Part shown: positions 54,430 to 63,679 of the stretch, piece after piece | Layout: each line of letters starts with the position of its first letter | Position numbering within the stretch: the first letter of the stretch is position 1 | DNA from: Anaeromicrobium sp. | Lineage (GTDB): Bacteria > Bacillota > Clostridia > Peptostreptococcales > Thermotaleaceae | Direction of reading: 5' to 3' | Length of the DNA: 64,000 nucleotides | Assembly: GCF_025210435.1 (NCBI RefSeq) | Contig: NZ_JAOART010000045.1 | Coordinates: forward strand, 1 to 64,000 | Made by a program: the position numbers and the translations under genes | The notes under the pieces: model-generated | What the model was told of the DNA's origin: nothing | Database searches by the model: none | Seen by the model: the letters and a program-made list of their open reading frames with translations, nothing else

Positions 54430-55557
54430 TTAACTTTTCTCACTTTGAAAAATATGGATTAATTTTTCTGAAATCCTATGGGCATCATGTCTTATATAGT
54501 TTTTCTTTATATTTACAAACTTCCCTTCTATTACCTTTATATTATGATCTTTTAATCTTTCTTTTTCACCTACTTCTAATAATAAGGGCTTAGCCCCATC
54601 CTTATGATATTTTTCTAGAACTTCTGTAGGTATATTTTCATCATTTGCAAATACATAATCTATATCTATACCCTTTAAGTACTTATTTATCTCATTCACA
54701 TGATCCTCCACCGTATATCCACCCGTTTCTCCTGGTTGAGTCATGACATTACTGATGTATACAATACTAGCACTAGATCTTTTCATAGCTTTTATCATAT
54801 CTTTCACTAAAAGATTTGGAATTATACTAGTATAGAGACTTCCTGGTCCTAAAAGGATAATATCCGCATCATAAATTGACAAAATACATTCTTCTGCTGC
54901 TTTTGCGTTACTAGGTTTCATAAAAACTTCATCTATTCGAGATTCTAACTCCTTTACCTTAACTGGTATTTGTGATTCACCCTTTATAACACTTCCGTTT
55001 TTTAGTTTTGCAAATAAAGTAACATCTTCTAGGGTAACGGGAAGTACTTGCCCTGTTACTGCAAATACCTTATTTATCTTTTTTATGGCCTCTTCAAAAT
55101 TTTCTGATATGCCATTCATGGCAGCTATTAGTAAATTACCAAAGGACTGACCCTTTAACATGCCTTCTGTAAATCTATATTGTAATAGTTTTTCCATAGT
55201 AGGTTCCGTATCTGCTAAGGCTAATATACAGTTTCTTATATCTCCAGGTGGTAACATGCCCAAGTCTTCTCTCAATATACCTGAGCCTCCACCATCATCA
55301 GCCACAGTCACTATGGCCGTAATATTTGAAGTAAAATTCTTAAGACCACGAAGAAGTACAGAAAGACCCGTTCCTCCTCCAATAACTACTATTTTAGGAG
55401 CTTTTCCTAGATCCTTCTTGTTTTTTTTACTCTTTCTTATAATTTTTCTAATATATCTAATATAACCTACTCCTAAAGATATGCCTAGGAATATTCCAAT
55501 TGCTAAAGTAAGACCTAAAACCATAATTAATCTGAACTTATTCCCTATTCCAAACAT
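54430..55557 (-). CDS. yvcK: YvcK, gluconeogenesis factor (CofD-like)
   Basis: 375 residues. Two N-terminal membrane helices, then the CofD-like fold with VIGGGTGLSVLLRGLK, TVADDGGGSGILREDLGMLPPGD and GPGSLYTSIIPN. YvcK binds UDP-sugars and is needed for cell shape on gluconeogenic carbon in Bacillus. It lies 12 bases after rapZ. Its N-terminal extension is longer than in the Bacillus protein. Confidence 0.95.
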   Translation of the reverse strand: MFGIGNKFRLIMVLGLTLAIGIFLGISLGVGYIRYIRKIIRKSKKNKKDLGKAPKIVVIGGGTGLSVLLRGLKNFTSNITAIVTVADDGGGSGILREDLGMLPPGDIRNCILALADTEPTMEKLLQYRFTEGMLKGQSFGNLLIAAMNGISENFEEAIKKINKVFAVTGQVLPVTLEDVTLFAKLKNGSVIKGESQIPVKVKELESRIDEVFMKPSNAKAAEECILSIYDADIILLGPGSLYTSIIPNLLVKDMIKAMKRSSASIVYISNVMTQPGETGGYTVEDHVNEINKYLKGIDIDYVFANDENIPTEVLEKYHKDGAKPLLLEVGEKERLKDHNIKVIEGKFVNIKKNYIRHDAHRISEKLIHIFQSEKS

Positions 55558-55569
55558 GTATTTTCTCCC

Positions 55570-56427
55570 TTATAATGGTTTTATATCCCTATGATTTATA
55601 ATAGTTCTATGACCCTTTTCCTTTAATGTCTCATAAAGTATATTAGCTACTGTTACAGATCTATGTTTTCCACCTGTACAGCCTATGGCTATTACTAGTT
55701 GATTTTTTCCTTCTTTTACATAATATGGAATCAAGAAATCTATCATATCATTTAATTTATTTACAAACTCAATACTCTCAGGCCATTTCATCACATATTC
55801 CCTAATGGATTTGTCATTTCCTGTAAACTCCCTTAATTCATCTATATAATGGGGGTTTGGTAAAAATCTCACATCAAATACCAAGTCTGCATCTAATAGT
55901 ATTCCCTTTTTAAATCCAAAGGATTGAATAGATATGGTTATATTCTTACTTTCAATTCCCTTTACAAATATATCTTTAATCTCGTTTTTCAATTGTCCAG
56001 TAGTCAAATTAGATGTATTAATTATGTAGTTTGCCATTTCCTTTAAATAGGCTATTTTCTCCCTTTCTAGCTCAATTCCCTCTGTAATTGATCCTGTAGG
56101 GTTTAAAGGGTGGGTTCTTCTAGTTTCTTTAAATCTTTTAATCAACACTTCATTTGATGCGTCTAAAAATAGTATTTCACACTCATATCCTTCATTTTTT
56201 AAATGTTCTATACTCTTTTTTAAATCATTAAAAAACATTCCTCCCCTAATGTCTATAACTAATGCAATTTTTTCTACTTCTCCTTGAGCATGAAAGCAAA
56301 GATCTGCAAATTTAGGAATTAAAGCAGACGGAAGATTATCTACACAATAAAATCCTAAATCCTCCATACACTTCATAGCTTGACTCTTTCCGGCACCTGA
56401 TAGGCCTGTAATAATAACAAATTTCAT
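55570..56427 (-). CDS. rapZ: RapZ/YvcJ P-loop ATPase
   Basis: 285 residues. P-loop GLSGAGKS and C-terminal [16 protein letters not shown]. In E. coli RapZ binds small RNAs in amino-sugar control; Bacillus YvcJ is a GTPase/ATPase affecting competence. AGGAGGAG before ATG. It lies between the PHP gene and yvcK, the standard order. Confidence 0.95.
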   Translation of the reverse strand: MKFVIITGLSGAGKSQAMKCMEDLGFYCVDNLPSALIPKFADLCFHAQGEVEKIALVIDIRGGMFFNDLKKSIEHLKNEGYECEILFLDASNEVLIKRFKETRRTHPLNPTGSITEGIELEREKIAYLKEMANYIINTSNLTTGQLKNEIKDIFVKGIESKNITISIQSFGFKKGILLDADLVFDVRFLPNPHYIDELREFTGNDKSIREYVMKWPESIEFVNKLNDMIDFLIPYYVKEGKNQLVIAIGCTGGKHRSVTVANILYETLKEKGHRTIINHRDIKPL

Positions 56428-56446
56428 ACTTATCTCCTCCTATCCA

Positions 56447-57175
56447 TTACTCCATATTAACAATTCTGTCTATGGGAAGTTTTGCTTCTATAGCCCTTTT
56501 AATTCCACGTTCCACTACTCCCACATGTTCTGGTCTATGGGCATCACTATTTATGACAAACATGGCTCCTTCTTCCATTGCAATCTTTATATCTTCTACT
56601 CTCAAATAGGAATGACTACTATTTATTTCAAGTAAGGTATTAGTCTCAGCTGCTGCCTTTGCCACTTCCTTCATATATACACACCCCTTATCCCCTGGAT
56701 GGGTAAGTATGTCTATATTATAATTATACATGGCTTTTATAACCGTGTCTGTATTTATAATTTTATTTTTCTTATCCATATGAGTTAGATATTTACCTAA
56801 AAAATTCCTCCCATGAATTATACTATCATGGATAAACTTATTAGATAGGGCACCAAAGTGATACCCTGCTAAGACTATATCTATATTATCTAATATTTCT
56901 CTTTCCACATCTAATCGTCCATCAAAACCTAATATATTACATTCTATTCCAAATTTTACTTTTATCTTATCTTGTTTTTCATTTATATTTCTAATCTTTT
57001 CCTTCATTTCAGCTATACGACTTTTTTTTATTCCATATAGAAAATGACCATATCCATGATCTGTTATGGCAATTTCTTTAAGGCCTCTTCCTATGGCCAC
57101 ATTAACATTGTCCTCTATAGTTCCCTTTCCATGACTATATATGGTATGTGTATGATAATCACCTATAAGTTTCAT
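56447..57175 (-). CDS. PHP-domain phosphoesterase
   Basis: About 242 residues. Metal ligands in GDYHTHTIYSHGKGTIEDN, ITDHGYG, and the end NSDAHRPEHVG. PHP phosphoesterases of this YcdX-like type hydrolyse phosphate esters with a three-metal centre; substrate unknown. Start at 57175 after AAAGAGG. It is in the murB-rapZ run, conserved in Clostridia. Confidence 0.88.
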   Translation of the reverse strand: MKLIGDYHTHTIYSHGKGTIEDNVNVAIGRGLKEIAITDHGYGHFLYGIKKSRIAEMKEKIRNINEKQDKIKVKFGIECNILGFDGRLDVEREILDNIDIVLAGYHFGALSNKFIHDSIIHGRNFLGKYLTHMDKKNKIINTDTVIKAMYNYNIDILTHPGDKGCVYMKEVAKAAAETNTLLEINSSHSYLRVEDIKIAMEEGAMFVINSDAHRPEHVGVVERGIKRAIEAKLPIDRIVNME

Positions 57176-57204
57176 ATATATTCCTCTTTTCCTAGGTATT
57201 TTGA

Positions 57205-57227
57205 AGGGACAGTCAAAAACTGTCCCT
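57205..57227. other. Hairpin in the leader of the PHP gene
   Basis: AGGGACAGT / ACTGTCCCT perfect 9-bp stem with a five-base loop, 30 bases before the start codon. No T run. It may regulate the leader. The GGGAC(G/A)GT core is also used by the terminator at 29869. Confidence 0.45.
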
Positions 57228-57389
57228 GCCTTAGGCATATTCAAAAAATAAATTAATCATTTTACTGGTTATTTGAATTATTTTCTTCATTATGGAATCG
57301 CTTACATATGTTTAATATGCTCGCTCACCATGCCTTGAAAACAATCCAAATTCCTCAGAAAATTGACTAGTTTATTTTTTTCATATGCC

Positions 57390-58307
57390 TTACTCTATTT
57401 CACCAATGATTTTCACTTCTGGATTTAAGCATACTCCAAATTTATCTTTTACAGTTTTTTGAACTAATCTTATTAAGTCTAATACATCCTTAGCAGTGGC
57501 ATTATCCACATTAACAATAAACCCACTATGCAATTCTGACACTTGGGCTCCCCCTACTTTTACACCTTTTAATCCTGCGTCTTGGATTAGCTTACCAGCA
57601 AAATGATCAGGTGGTCTTTTAAAAGTACTTCCTGCACTAGGTAGACTTAAGGGTTGCTTTGTAGTTCTTTTTTTAGTCAATTCTTTTATTATATTTTTTA
57701 TTTCTTCATAATTACCCTTTTCTAACTTTATATCCACCTCTAAGACTATATAACCTTCCCTTTGTACATTACTGTTTCTATATTCAAATCCTAGTTCCTC
57801 ATTATTTAAATAAACCACATTGCCAAACTTATCTATAACAGAAGCCCCTGTTACCACGTCCTTCATTTCACCACCATAGGCCCCTGCATTCATAGTAACT
57901 GCACCACCTAATGTTCCTGGTATGCCGCTGGCAAATTCAAAGGTTTTAAGGGAATTTTTAAGGGCCAAATTGGCAAGGTTAGATAAAAGTACTCCCGCCT
58001 GGGCAGTTATCTTTTCATCTTCCACATCTACCTTATTAAAATTACCTCCAATTTTTATGATAGCACCTCTTATGCCCTTATCTGCTACTAATAAATTACT
58101 ACCATTTCCTATAATATAGTATTTCACTTCCTCTTCATTAAAAACTTTTAGAGCATGTTTTACTTCTCCTACAGATTTGGGTAAAATCATAAGATCTACA
58201 GGCCCACCTATTTTAAATGAAGTATGTTTTGACATAATTTCATTTTCTCTTATATTGTCCTTATCTATTCCTTCTATTAATCTATCATATATTCCTTTTA
58301 TATGCAC
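57390..58307 (-). CDS. murB: MurB, UDP-N-acetylenolpyruvoylglucosamine reductase
   Basis: 305 residues. FAD-binding region with TSFKIGGPVDLMILPKS and IPGTLGGAVTMNAGAYGGEM, catalytic Ser in PSAGSTFKRP. It reduces the enolpyruvyl group in the second committed step of peptidoglycan synthesis. GTG start at 58307, ten bases after AGGAG. Length is right for the short MurB type. Confidence 0.95.
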   Translation of the reverse strand: MHIKGIYDRLIEGIDKDNIRENEIMSKHTSFKIGGPVDLMILPKSVGEVKHALKVFNEEEVKYYIIGNGSNLLVADKGIRGAIIKIGGNFNKVDVEDEKITAQAGVLLSNLANLALKNSLKTFEFASGIPGTLGGAVTMNAGAYGGEMKDVVTGASVIDKFGNVVYLNNEELGFEYRNSNVQREGYIVLEVDIKLEKGNYEEIKNIIKELTKKRTTKQPLSLPSAGSTFKRPPDHFAGKLIQDAGLKGVKVGGAQVSELHSGFIVNVDNATAKDVLDLIRLVQKTVKDKFGVCLNPEVKIIGEIE

Positions 58308-58374
58308 TAAATCTCAACTCCTAAACCTTCACTATTCTAAATAAAGTATAACATTAAAAGGTATTAAATGAAAA

Positions 58375-59724
58375 TCATTCTTTCTTAATGGTTTTATAAG
58401 TATTTATTTTATTTTTAGCATGATCTAATCCTTTTTTTATGTTCTTATTCTTAATAAGCATCTGCCTTAATTGACTATAAAAATACTCTTGAGTCATATT
58501 CCAATTTGGATTAGATATATTTTTAGTATATTTCAAATTTTTTTCTACAAAATCCATTTTATCATTTCCCATATATATTTCCTCTATATTTTTCTTCACT
58601 GGAAATACTCCCACTTCATTTAAGGCCCTTTGGTATTCATCCCTAGATAAAAATTTTAAAAATTTCACACACATCTTCAATTTTTCCTCATCCTCTTGCT
58701 TAAAAATCCCATAGGCTGAAGTTACCTTAGCTGCTGATATGGGATTTTGCCTCTTACCTATAGGATAATTTCCAACTTGAAATTCAAATCCTTCTCCCGA
58801 TTCATAGGCTTTATTTAAAGTATTTATGGCCCAGGTTCCAGCAGGATATACTCCAATTTTTTTGTCCTTATAAAAACTTTTCCAAGCTTGTATTTCTGAA
58901 CTTTCCCCAAAATCACCTGGTACTACCTTGTGTTTATTTTTTAGATCTACTATTTTTTTTACCCCACTTATGGCTTTACTATCATTAAATACATATTCTC
59001 CCTTACTATTAAAAACTTCTCCTCCATCTGATAAAAGTATTCCCCAAAGACTATAATCATTTACACCCATATAAGCATTAAACCCATAATAATCCATTTT
59101 CCCATCACCATCTTCATCCACTGTGAGTTTTTTAAGAGTTTCTATAAATTCATCATAGGTCCAATTTCCTTCCTTAGGAATTTCAATTCCCCGTTCATTA
59201 AACATTTCCACATTCAACAAAAGATTATAAGTACTCATAGTATAAGGAAATCCCCAAATTTTCCCCTTATATTTTACTGCCCTTAGGGCATCTGTTTTAT
59301 ACATTCCGATCTCATCTTTGGTCATAAATTCATCTATATTTTGGAGTAACCCCTTAGATATGATTCTCACATCTGTAGCCACAGGCCCTATATCTGGATA
59401 AGTTTTCGTATCAACAGCCGTATCTAACAACATATGGCCCGTCTTTCTTGATAAGGGTTTAAATTCTATATATACGCCAGGATTTTCTTTCTCAAATCTC
59501 TTTATCTTATTCAATATCCAACCATAGTTACTTCCCGTTTGAATATTAGTTTTAGGATAATCCCAAAAGCTTATTACTCCTTTAAATAAATACTCTTCCT
59601 TCTTTATAGTATTATTTTTTATTTCTTCTTTCACATATATAAAATAAAAGGGGCCAATTATTATGAATAATATAAGTATGAAAATTAAAAGGGATACAAA
59701 ATTGCTCCTACCTTTACTACTCAC
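58375..59724 (-). CDS. Membrane-anchored family 1 solute-binding protein
   Basis: About 449 residues. N-terminal membrane helix (VSLLIFILILFIIIGPFYF) with no lipobox Cys, then a sugar-binding fold with KIKRFEKENPGVYIEFKPL. A DEDGDGKMDYYG loop resembles a calcium site. Start taken as GTG 59724, eight bases after AGGAGG, since GTG 59733 lies in that site. No permeases or ATPase lie next to it, so it is an orphan receptor or sensor. Confidence 0.85.
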   Translation of the reverse strand: MSSKGRSNFVSLLIFILILFIIIGPFYFIYVKEEIKNNTIKKEEYLFKGVISFWDYPKTNIQTGSNYGWILNKIKRFEKENPGVYIEFKPLSRKTGHMLLDTAVDTKTYPDIGPVATDVRIISKGLLQNIDEFMTKDEIGMYKTDALRAVKYKGKIWGFPYTMSTYNLLLNVEMFNERGIEIPKEGNWTYDEFIETLKKLTVDEDGDGKMDYYGFNAYMGVNDYSLWGILLSDGGEVFNSKGEYVFNDSKAISGVKKIVDLKNKHKVVPGDFGESSEIQAWKSFYKDKKIGVYPAGTWAINTLNKAYESGEGFEFQVGNYPIGKRQNPISAAKVTSAYGIFKQEDEEKLKMCVKFLKFLSRDEYQRALNEVGVFPVKKNIEEIYMGNDKMDFVEKNLKYTKNISNPNWNMTQEYFYSQLRQMLIKNKNIKKGLDHAKNKINTYKTIKKE

Positions 59725-59826
59725 GCCTACCACCTCCTACTTATATCTATTAAAAAGTTCTTATGCATATTCTCTTAATTTCTAAGTTAGTATATTTATA
59801 AAAAAACTATTGCAAACATATGCCTG

Positions 59827-60065
59827 TATAGATTTCTGGTGTATAAACTTGCTTTATGCGGGCCTATTTCAGGAAAATATATTGAAAATCTTTTCCACCC
59901 AAGTCCTTGTCACAAGCGAAAGTTTGAATCTTCGTATATAGGTTCATGTGTCATGTTGGAGTAGCATAGGATGTTGTGACGTTCCAGGGTTCCAAAGATT
60001 TTCAATATATTTTCCCTTATAGGCAAGTTATTGTATAGAGAAAGCTTAGTGTTACGAAATCTATA
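59827..60065 (-). repeat. TATAGATTT structured repeat, full copy 4
   Basis: 239 bp in reverse orientation relative to copies 1-3. Perfect 10-bp ends. It has the common AAAATATATTGAAAATCTTT-type stem and the ACCC/GGGT, GTCACAA/TTGTGAC core. Located between the divergent solute-binding and spoIIR genes. Confidence 0.92.
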
Positions 60066-60215
60066 GAGATAGGTCTGAGTTGAGGAAGCTATATACCTGG
60101 GAATTGAGAATGGACAAAAATAACAAGGAAAAAAATATATAATATAGTTTAAAAATCCCCCAACTTGCTAATACTGAAAATAAGAAAAAATATTAGTAAT
60201 GGGGGAATTATTATT

Positions 60216-60872
60216 ATGAATAAAAAATTTATGGGTATCATTTTATTTTGTGGAATAATATTATTTACTACGTTCATGTCTCTAGGTAAAGTTTACGAAA
60301 ATCAAAGGGCTTATAAAAATGAATTAATAAGATTTCATGTTATAGCCAATAGTGATTCACCAAAGGATCAAGCTTTAAAATTAAAAGTAAGGGATGAAGT
60401 TATAAAAAAATTAAATCCTAAATTTGAAAAATCAAAGAGTCTAGATGAAAGCAGAGATATAATAAAGAAAAATATAGATATTATAGAAGAAGTAGCAGGA
60501 GAGGTAATCGCATCAAATGGATATAATTATGAGGTTAAGGCTAGTTTAGGAGAAGTTAATTTTCCAACTAAAAACTATGGAAGCATTACCCTACCAGCTG
60601 GAGAGTATGAAGCCCTAAGAGTAGTTATAGGAGATGGAGATGGGGCCAATTGGTGGTGTGTATTGTTCCCGCCCCTATGTTTCATAGATATGGAAAATGG
60701 ACTTACAGATGAAAGAACTAAAGAAGAAATGAAAAGTGTTTTAACTAAGGAAGAGTTTAATATGATATACACTAAGAAAAATCAGGAACTTCCCCTTAAA
60801 TTAAAATTTAAGATAGTGGAAGTAATAGAGAGTGCTAAGGAAAAAATAAATAATAAATTAGTAATGAAGTAA
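60216..60872 (+). CDS. spoIIR: SpoIIR, intercompartmental sporulation signal
   Basis: 218 residues. An export signal (FMGIILFCGIILFTTFM) precedes LIRFHVIANSDSPKDQALKLK, the hallmark opening of SpoIIR, and a later GANWWCVLFPPLCFID. The protein is secreted from the forespore and triggers SpoIIGA to process pro-sigma-E. ATG at 60216 after GGGGGAATT. A sigma-F promoter was not identified with confidence. Shows that the host forms endospores. Confidence 0.94.
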   Translation: MNKKFMGIILFCGIILFTTFMSLGKVYENQRAYKNELIRFHVIANSDSPKDQALKLKVRDEVIKKLNPKFEKSKSLDESRDIIKKNIDIIEEVAGEVIASNGYNYEVKASLGEVNFPTKNYGSITLPAGEYEALRVVIGDGDGANWWCVLFPPLCFIDMENGLTDERTKEEMKSVLTKEEFNMIYTKKNQELPLKLKFKIVEVIESAKEKINNKLVMK

Positions 60873-60894
60873 AGTCAATCATATGGATTGGCTT
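60872..60894 (+). terminator. Terminator of spoIIR
   Basis: AAGTCAATC / GATTGGCTT stem with one wobble, five-base loop, then TTTTCTTTT. Confidence 0.75.
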
Positions 60895-60918
60895 TTTTCT
60901 TTTAATAAAAAAATCATA

Positions 60919-61157
60919 TATAGATTTCTTGATTTTAAACTTGCTTTATGTGGGCCTATTTCAGAAAAATATATTGAAAATTTTTTCCACCCAAGTTCTT
61001 GTCACAAGCGAAAGTATGAATCTTCGTAGATAGGTTCACGTCTCATGTTGGAGCAGCATAGGATGCTGTGACGTTCCTCAATTCCAAAAATTTTCAATAT
61101 ATTTTCCTTTATAGGCAAGTTACTATATAAAGAAATTTTAGTGTTACGAAATCTATA
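60919..61157 (-). repeat. TATAGATTT structured repeat, full copy 5
   Basis: 239 bp, reverse orientation. Within the inner stem a C-G pair is replaced by T-A in both arms (AATTTTT with AAAAATT instead of AATCTTT with AAAGATT), which keeps the pairing. It lies between spoIIR and sleB, 65 bases before the sleB ATG. Confidence 0.92.
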
Positions 61158-61222
61158 GTGAATAATTAAATACAACCTGTTTAAAACTAATAATGTGAAT
61201 ATGTAGAAAGGGAGAGTTTTGT

Positions 61223-61936
61223 ATGAATAAAAAATATGGCAGAATTCTATTATTAATTATAGTTATGGGAATTATAATAGGCATACTGAATATGACCATG
61301 GCAGAGACCTTATATTGGGGGGCCAGGGGGGAAACGGTAAGGAGTTTGCAGGATAAATTAAAAAGATGGGGTTATTTAGAGGGAAATGTGGATGGTGTAT
61401 ATGGAGCTCAAACCTATCGTGCTGTTGTAAAATTTCAAAAGAAACATGGACTAGTGGCCGATGGAGTGGTGGGAAGTAAGACTGCACAAAAGTTAGGATT
61501 AACTTTAAAAAGTAGCAAAACCACACCTAAGGGGGGAGCTAAAACCACAAGTAGTCAGAAAAATAGTAAGAGTATGGGATATAGGGATAATGAAGTACAA
61601 CTTTTAGCTAAAGCAATAAATGGAGAAGCCAGGGGAGAACCTTATACGGGGCAGGTTGCCGTGGGGGCAGTTATTTTAAATAGGGTAAAGCATGCTTCTT
61701 TCCCAAATACCATAGCAGGGGTAATATATCAACCAGGAGCTTTTGAAGCCGTTGCTAATGGACAAGTAAATGCCAAATTAGTAGAAAGTTCTGTGAAGGC
61801 AGCAAGGGATGCATTAAATGGTTGGGACCCTACAGGTGGTTGCAGATATTATTGGAACCCAGCTACGGCAACTAGCAAATGGATATGGAGTAGGAAGGTG
61901 GAAAAGAAAATAGGAAAGCACTGGTTTGGAAATTAA
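61223..61936 (+). CDS. sleB: SleB, spore cortex-lytic enzyme
   Basis: 237 residues. Signal peptide, a PG_binding_1 domain (about 33-90; GARGETVRSLQDKLKRWGYL), a Ser/Lys linker, and the SleB/CwlJ hydrolase domain (about 120-237) with catalytic Glu in NGEARGEPYTGQVAV and GGCRYYWNP. It cleaves spore cortex peptidoglycan in germination. It needs YpeB, whose gene follows by 13 bases. AAAGGGAGAG precedes the ATG. Confidence 0.95.
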   Translation: MNKKYGRILLLIIVMGIIIGILNMTMAETLYWGARGETVRSLQDKLKRWGYLEGNVDGVYGAQTYRAVVKFQKKHGLVADGVVGSKTAQKLGLTLKSSKTTPKGGAKTTSSQKNSKSMGYRDNEVQLLAKAINGEARGEPYTGQVAVGAVILNRVKHASFPNTIAGVIYQPGAFEAVANGQVNAKLVESSVKAARDALNGWDPTGGCRYYWNPATATSKWIWSRKVEKKIGKHWFGN

Positions 61937-61949
61937 GGAGAGGATAAGG

Positions 61950-63278
61950 ATGAATAAAAAAAACATATTACCCATAGTTTTAGGACTAGCATTAATAATA
62001 ACTGCCTATTGGGGGTATGATCAGTATAGGGAAAAAAGGAGGTATCATACCCATCTAGTAAATGACTTTCAAAGAAGGTATTATGACTTATTAGGTAGTG
62101 TTCAAACTATAAATACAGATTTATCAAAGCTGTTGGTTTCAACTGGATCTAAGGAAAATATGATCCTTTATTCTAACATATGGAGAAATGCTTATAATGC
62201 ACAGGAGGAAATTTCACAATTTCCAATAAAGCATGGAGAATTACAAAAGACAGAAAAGTTTTTAAGTCAATTAGGGGATTATACCTTTGCCATGGCACAA
62301 AAGAGTATAGACGATGAGGATTTAAGTAAAAAGGATAGGGAAAATCTAGAAAAACTTCGTGGGTATGCATCCACTTTGTCAGTTAGTTTAAATGAATTAA
62401 GGGATCAAACATTTTCTGGAAAAGTAATTAAGTTACGATTAAAGGATAAACCTATAGAAAAAAAGGAAAACCCCATGCAAAATAAGTTTATCCAATTTGA
62501 AGAAAGAATGGTAGAATATCCAGAATTAATTTATGATGGACCCTTCTCAGATCACGTGGCTGCTGGAATTAGTCCTAGATTAGAAGGAAAAAAAATATCC
62601 TTTGAAGATGCTAAGGAAGTGGCAAAAAAATATTTTGGAAATGTGAATATAAAAGGAGACTCAAAGGAACCTGGTGGAAAATTAAATACCTATAGTATCA
62701 CAGCGTATAAAAATGAAAAAAATCCTATTTACATAGATATTACACAAACTAAAGGATACTTTTCCACCATACTAAATAATAGAACCGTAGGAAAACCCAC
62801 CTTATCGAAAAAACAGGGTATAAAAAAGGCAAATGAGTTCTTAGAAAAAATAGGATTTAAAAATATGATTTCCACATATACTTTAACTTATAATAATGCC
62901 CTTTTAATAAACTATGTTTATAAAGAGGGGGATGTGGTCATGTACCCTGATTTAGTAAAGGTAAAGGTGGCCTTAGATAATGGAGAAGTGGTTGGGTTAG
63001 ATGCTACAAAACATTTGACATCTAATTATAAAAGGCAATTAAAAGCACCAATTATAAGCCTTCAAGAGGCAAAGGAAAGGATGGGAAATAGGGGAGAATT
63101 AGAAGGGGAAGGAAGGCTATGTGTAATTCCTACTAAAAGTTTAAAGGAAATCTTTTGTTATGAATTTAAGGTTACATATAAGGATGAAACATTTTTAATA
63201 TATATAAATGCCCATACGGGAAGAGAAGAGAGAATATTAAAATTGATTAAACAAGAGAATGGAACTTTAACAATGTAG
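61950..63278 (+). CDS. ypeB: YpeB, spore cortex protein required for SleB
   Basis: About 442 residues. Membrane anchor (ILPIVLGLALIITAYWGY), a helical region with YDLLGSVQTINTDLSKLL, and C-terminal PepSY modules (EDAKEVAKKYFG, KQGIKKANEFLEKIGF). It places and holds SleB inactive in the spore. ATG at 61950 chosen after AAGGAGAGG; a TTG at 61926 overlaps sleB. The sleB-ypeB pair is conserved across spore formers. Confidence 0.94.
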   Translation: MNKKNILPIVLGLALIITAYWGYDQYREKRRYHTHLVNDFQRRYYDLLGSVQTINTDLSKLLVSTGSKENMILYSNIWRNAYNAQEEISQFPIKHGELQKTEKFLSQLGDYTFAMAQKSIDDEDLSKKDRENLEKLRGYASTLSVSLNELRDQTFSGKVIKLRLKDKPIEKKENPMQNKFIQFEERMVEYPELIYDGPFSDHVAAGISPRLEGKKISFEDAKEVAKKYFGNVNIKGDSKEPGGKLNTYSITAYKNEKNPIYIDITQTKGYFSTILNNRTVGKPTLSKKQGIKKANEFLEKIGFKNMISTYTLTYNNALLINYVYKEGDVVMYPDLVKVKVALDNGEVVGLDATKHLTSNYKRQLKAPIISLQEAKERMGNRGELEGEGRLCVIPTKSLKEIFCYEFKVTYKDETFLIYINAHTGREERILKLIKQENGTLTM

Positions 63279-63285
63279 TATATTT

Positions 63286-63311
63286 AATGACATGGAAATT
63301 TCCATGTCATT
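63286..63311 (+). terminator. Terminator of sleB-ypeB
   Basis: AATGACATGGAAA / TTTCCATGTCATT perfect 13-bp palindrome, then ATTTTTC. Confidence 0.85.
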
Positions 63312-63321
63312 ATTTTTCATT

Positions 63322-63559
63322 TATAGATTTATCAACACTAAGCTTTATTTATACAGTAACTTGCCTACGAAGGTAAATATATTTGAATTTTTAGGAATCC
63401 GGAGCGTCACTATATCTTAAGCATAGTAAACATGATACGTGAACCTAGTTTTAAAATTTACATTTTAGCATGTGACAGGCGACTTGGATGGATAAAAATT
63501 CAAATATATTTTCCTGAAGTAGGCTCATATAAAGCAAGTTTATAAATAAGAAATCTATA
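63322..63559 (+). repeat. TATAGATTT structured repeat, full copy 6 (divergent)
   Basis: 238 bp. The most divergent copy: the core has many substitutions, yet GCGTCAC / GTGACAG and the long stem survive. The stem sequence is new (AAATATATTTGAATTTTTA with TAAAAATTCAAATATATTT), both arms matching each other and not the other copies. It begins 11 bases after the ypeB terminator. Confidence 0.9.
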
Positions 63560-63679
63560 ATATATGATAAAATTAGAAGAAGACTTATTAGATTATTGAT
63601 TAATAAAATACTTAAGTATAGAATATTATTAAATTAAATACAGGTTTGTAGATATACAAACTATTTTGGGAGGCAAATC

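Noticed and set aside
60066-60215. Sigma-F promoter for spoIIR
   Set aside because: Expected from the family, but no pair matching the sigma-F -35 and -10 at proper spacing could be picked with confidence.
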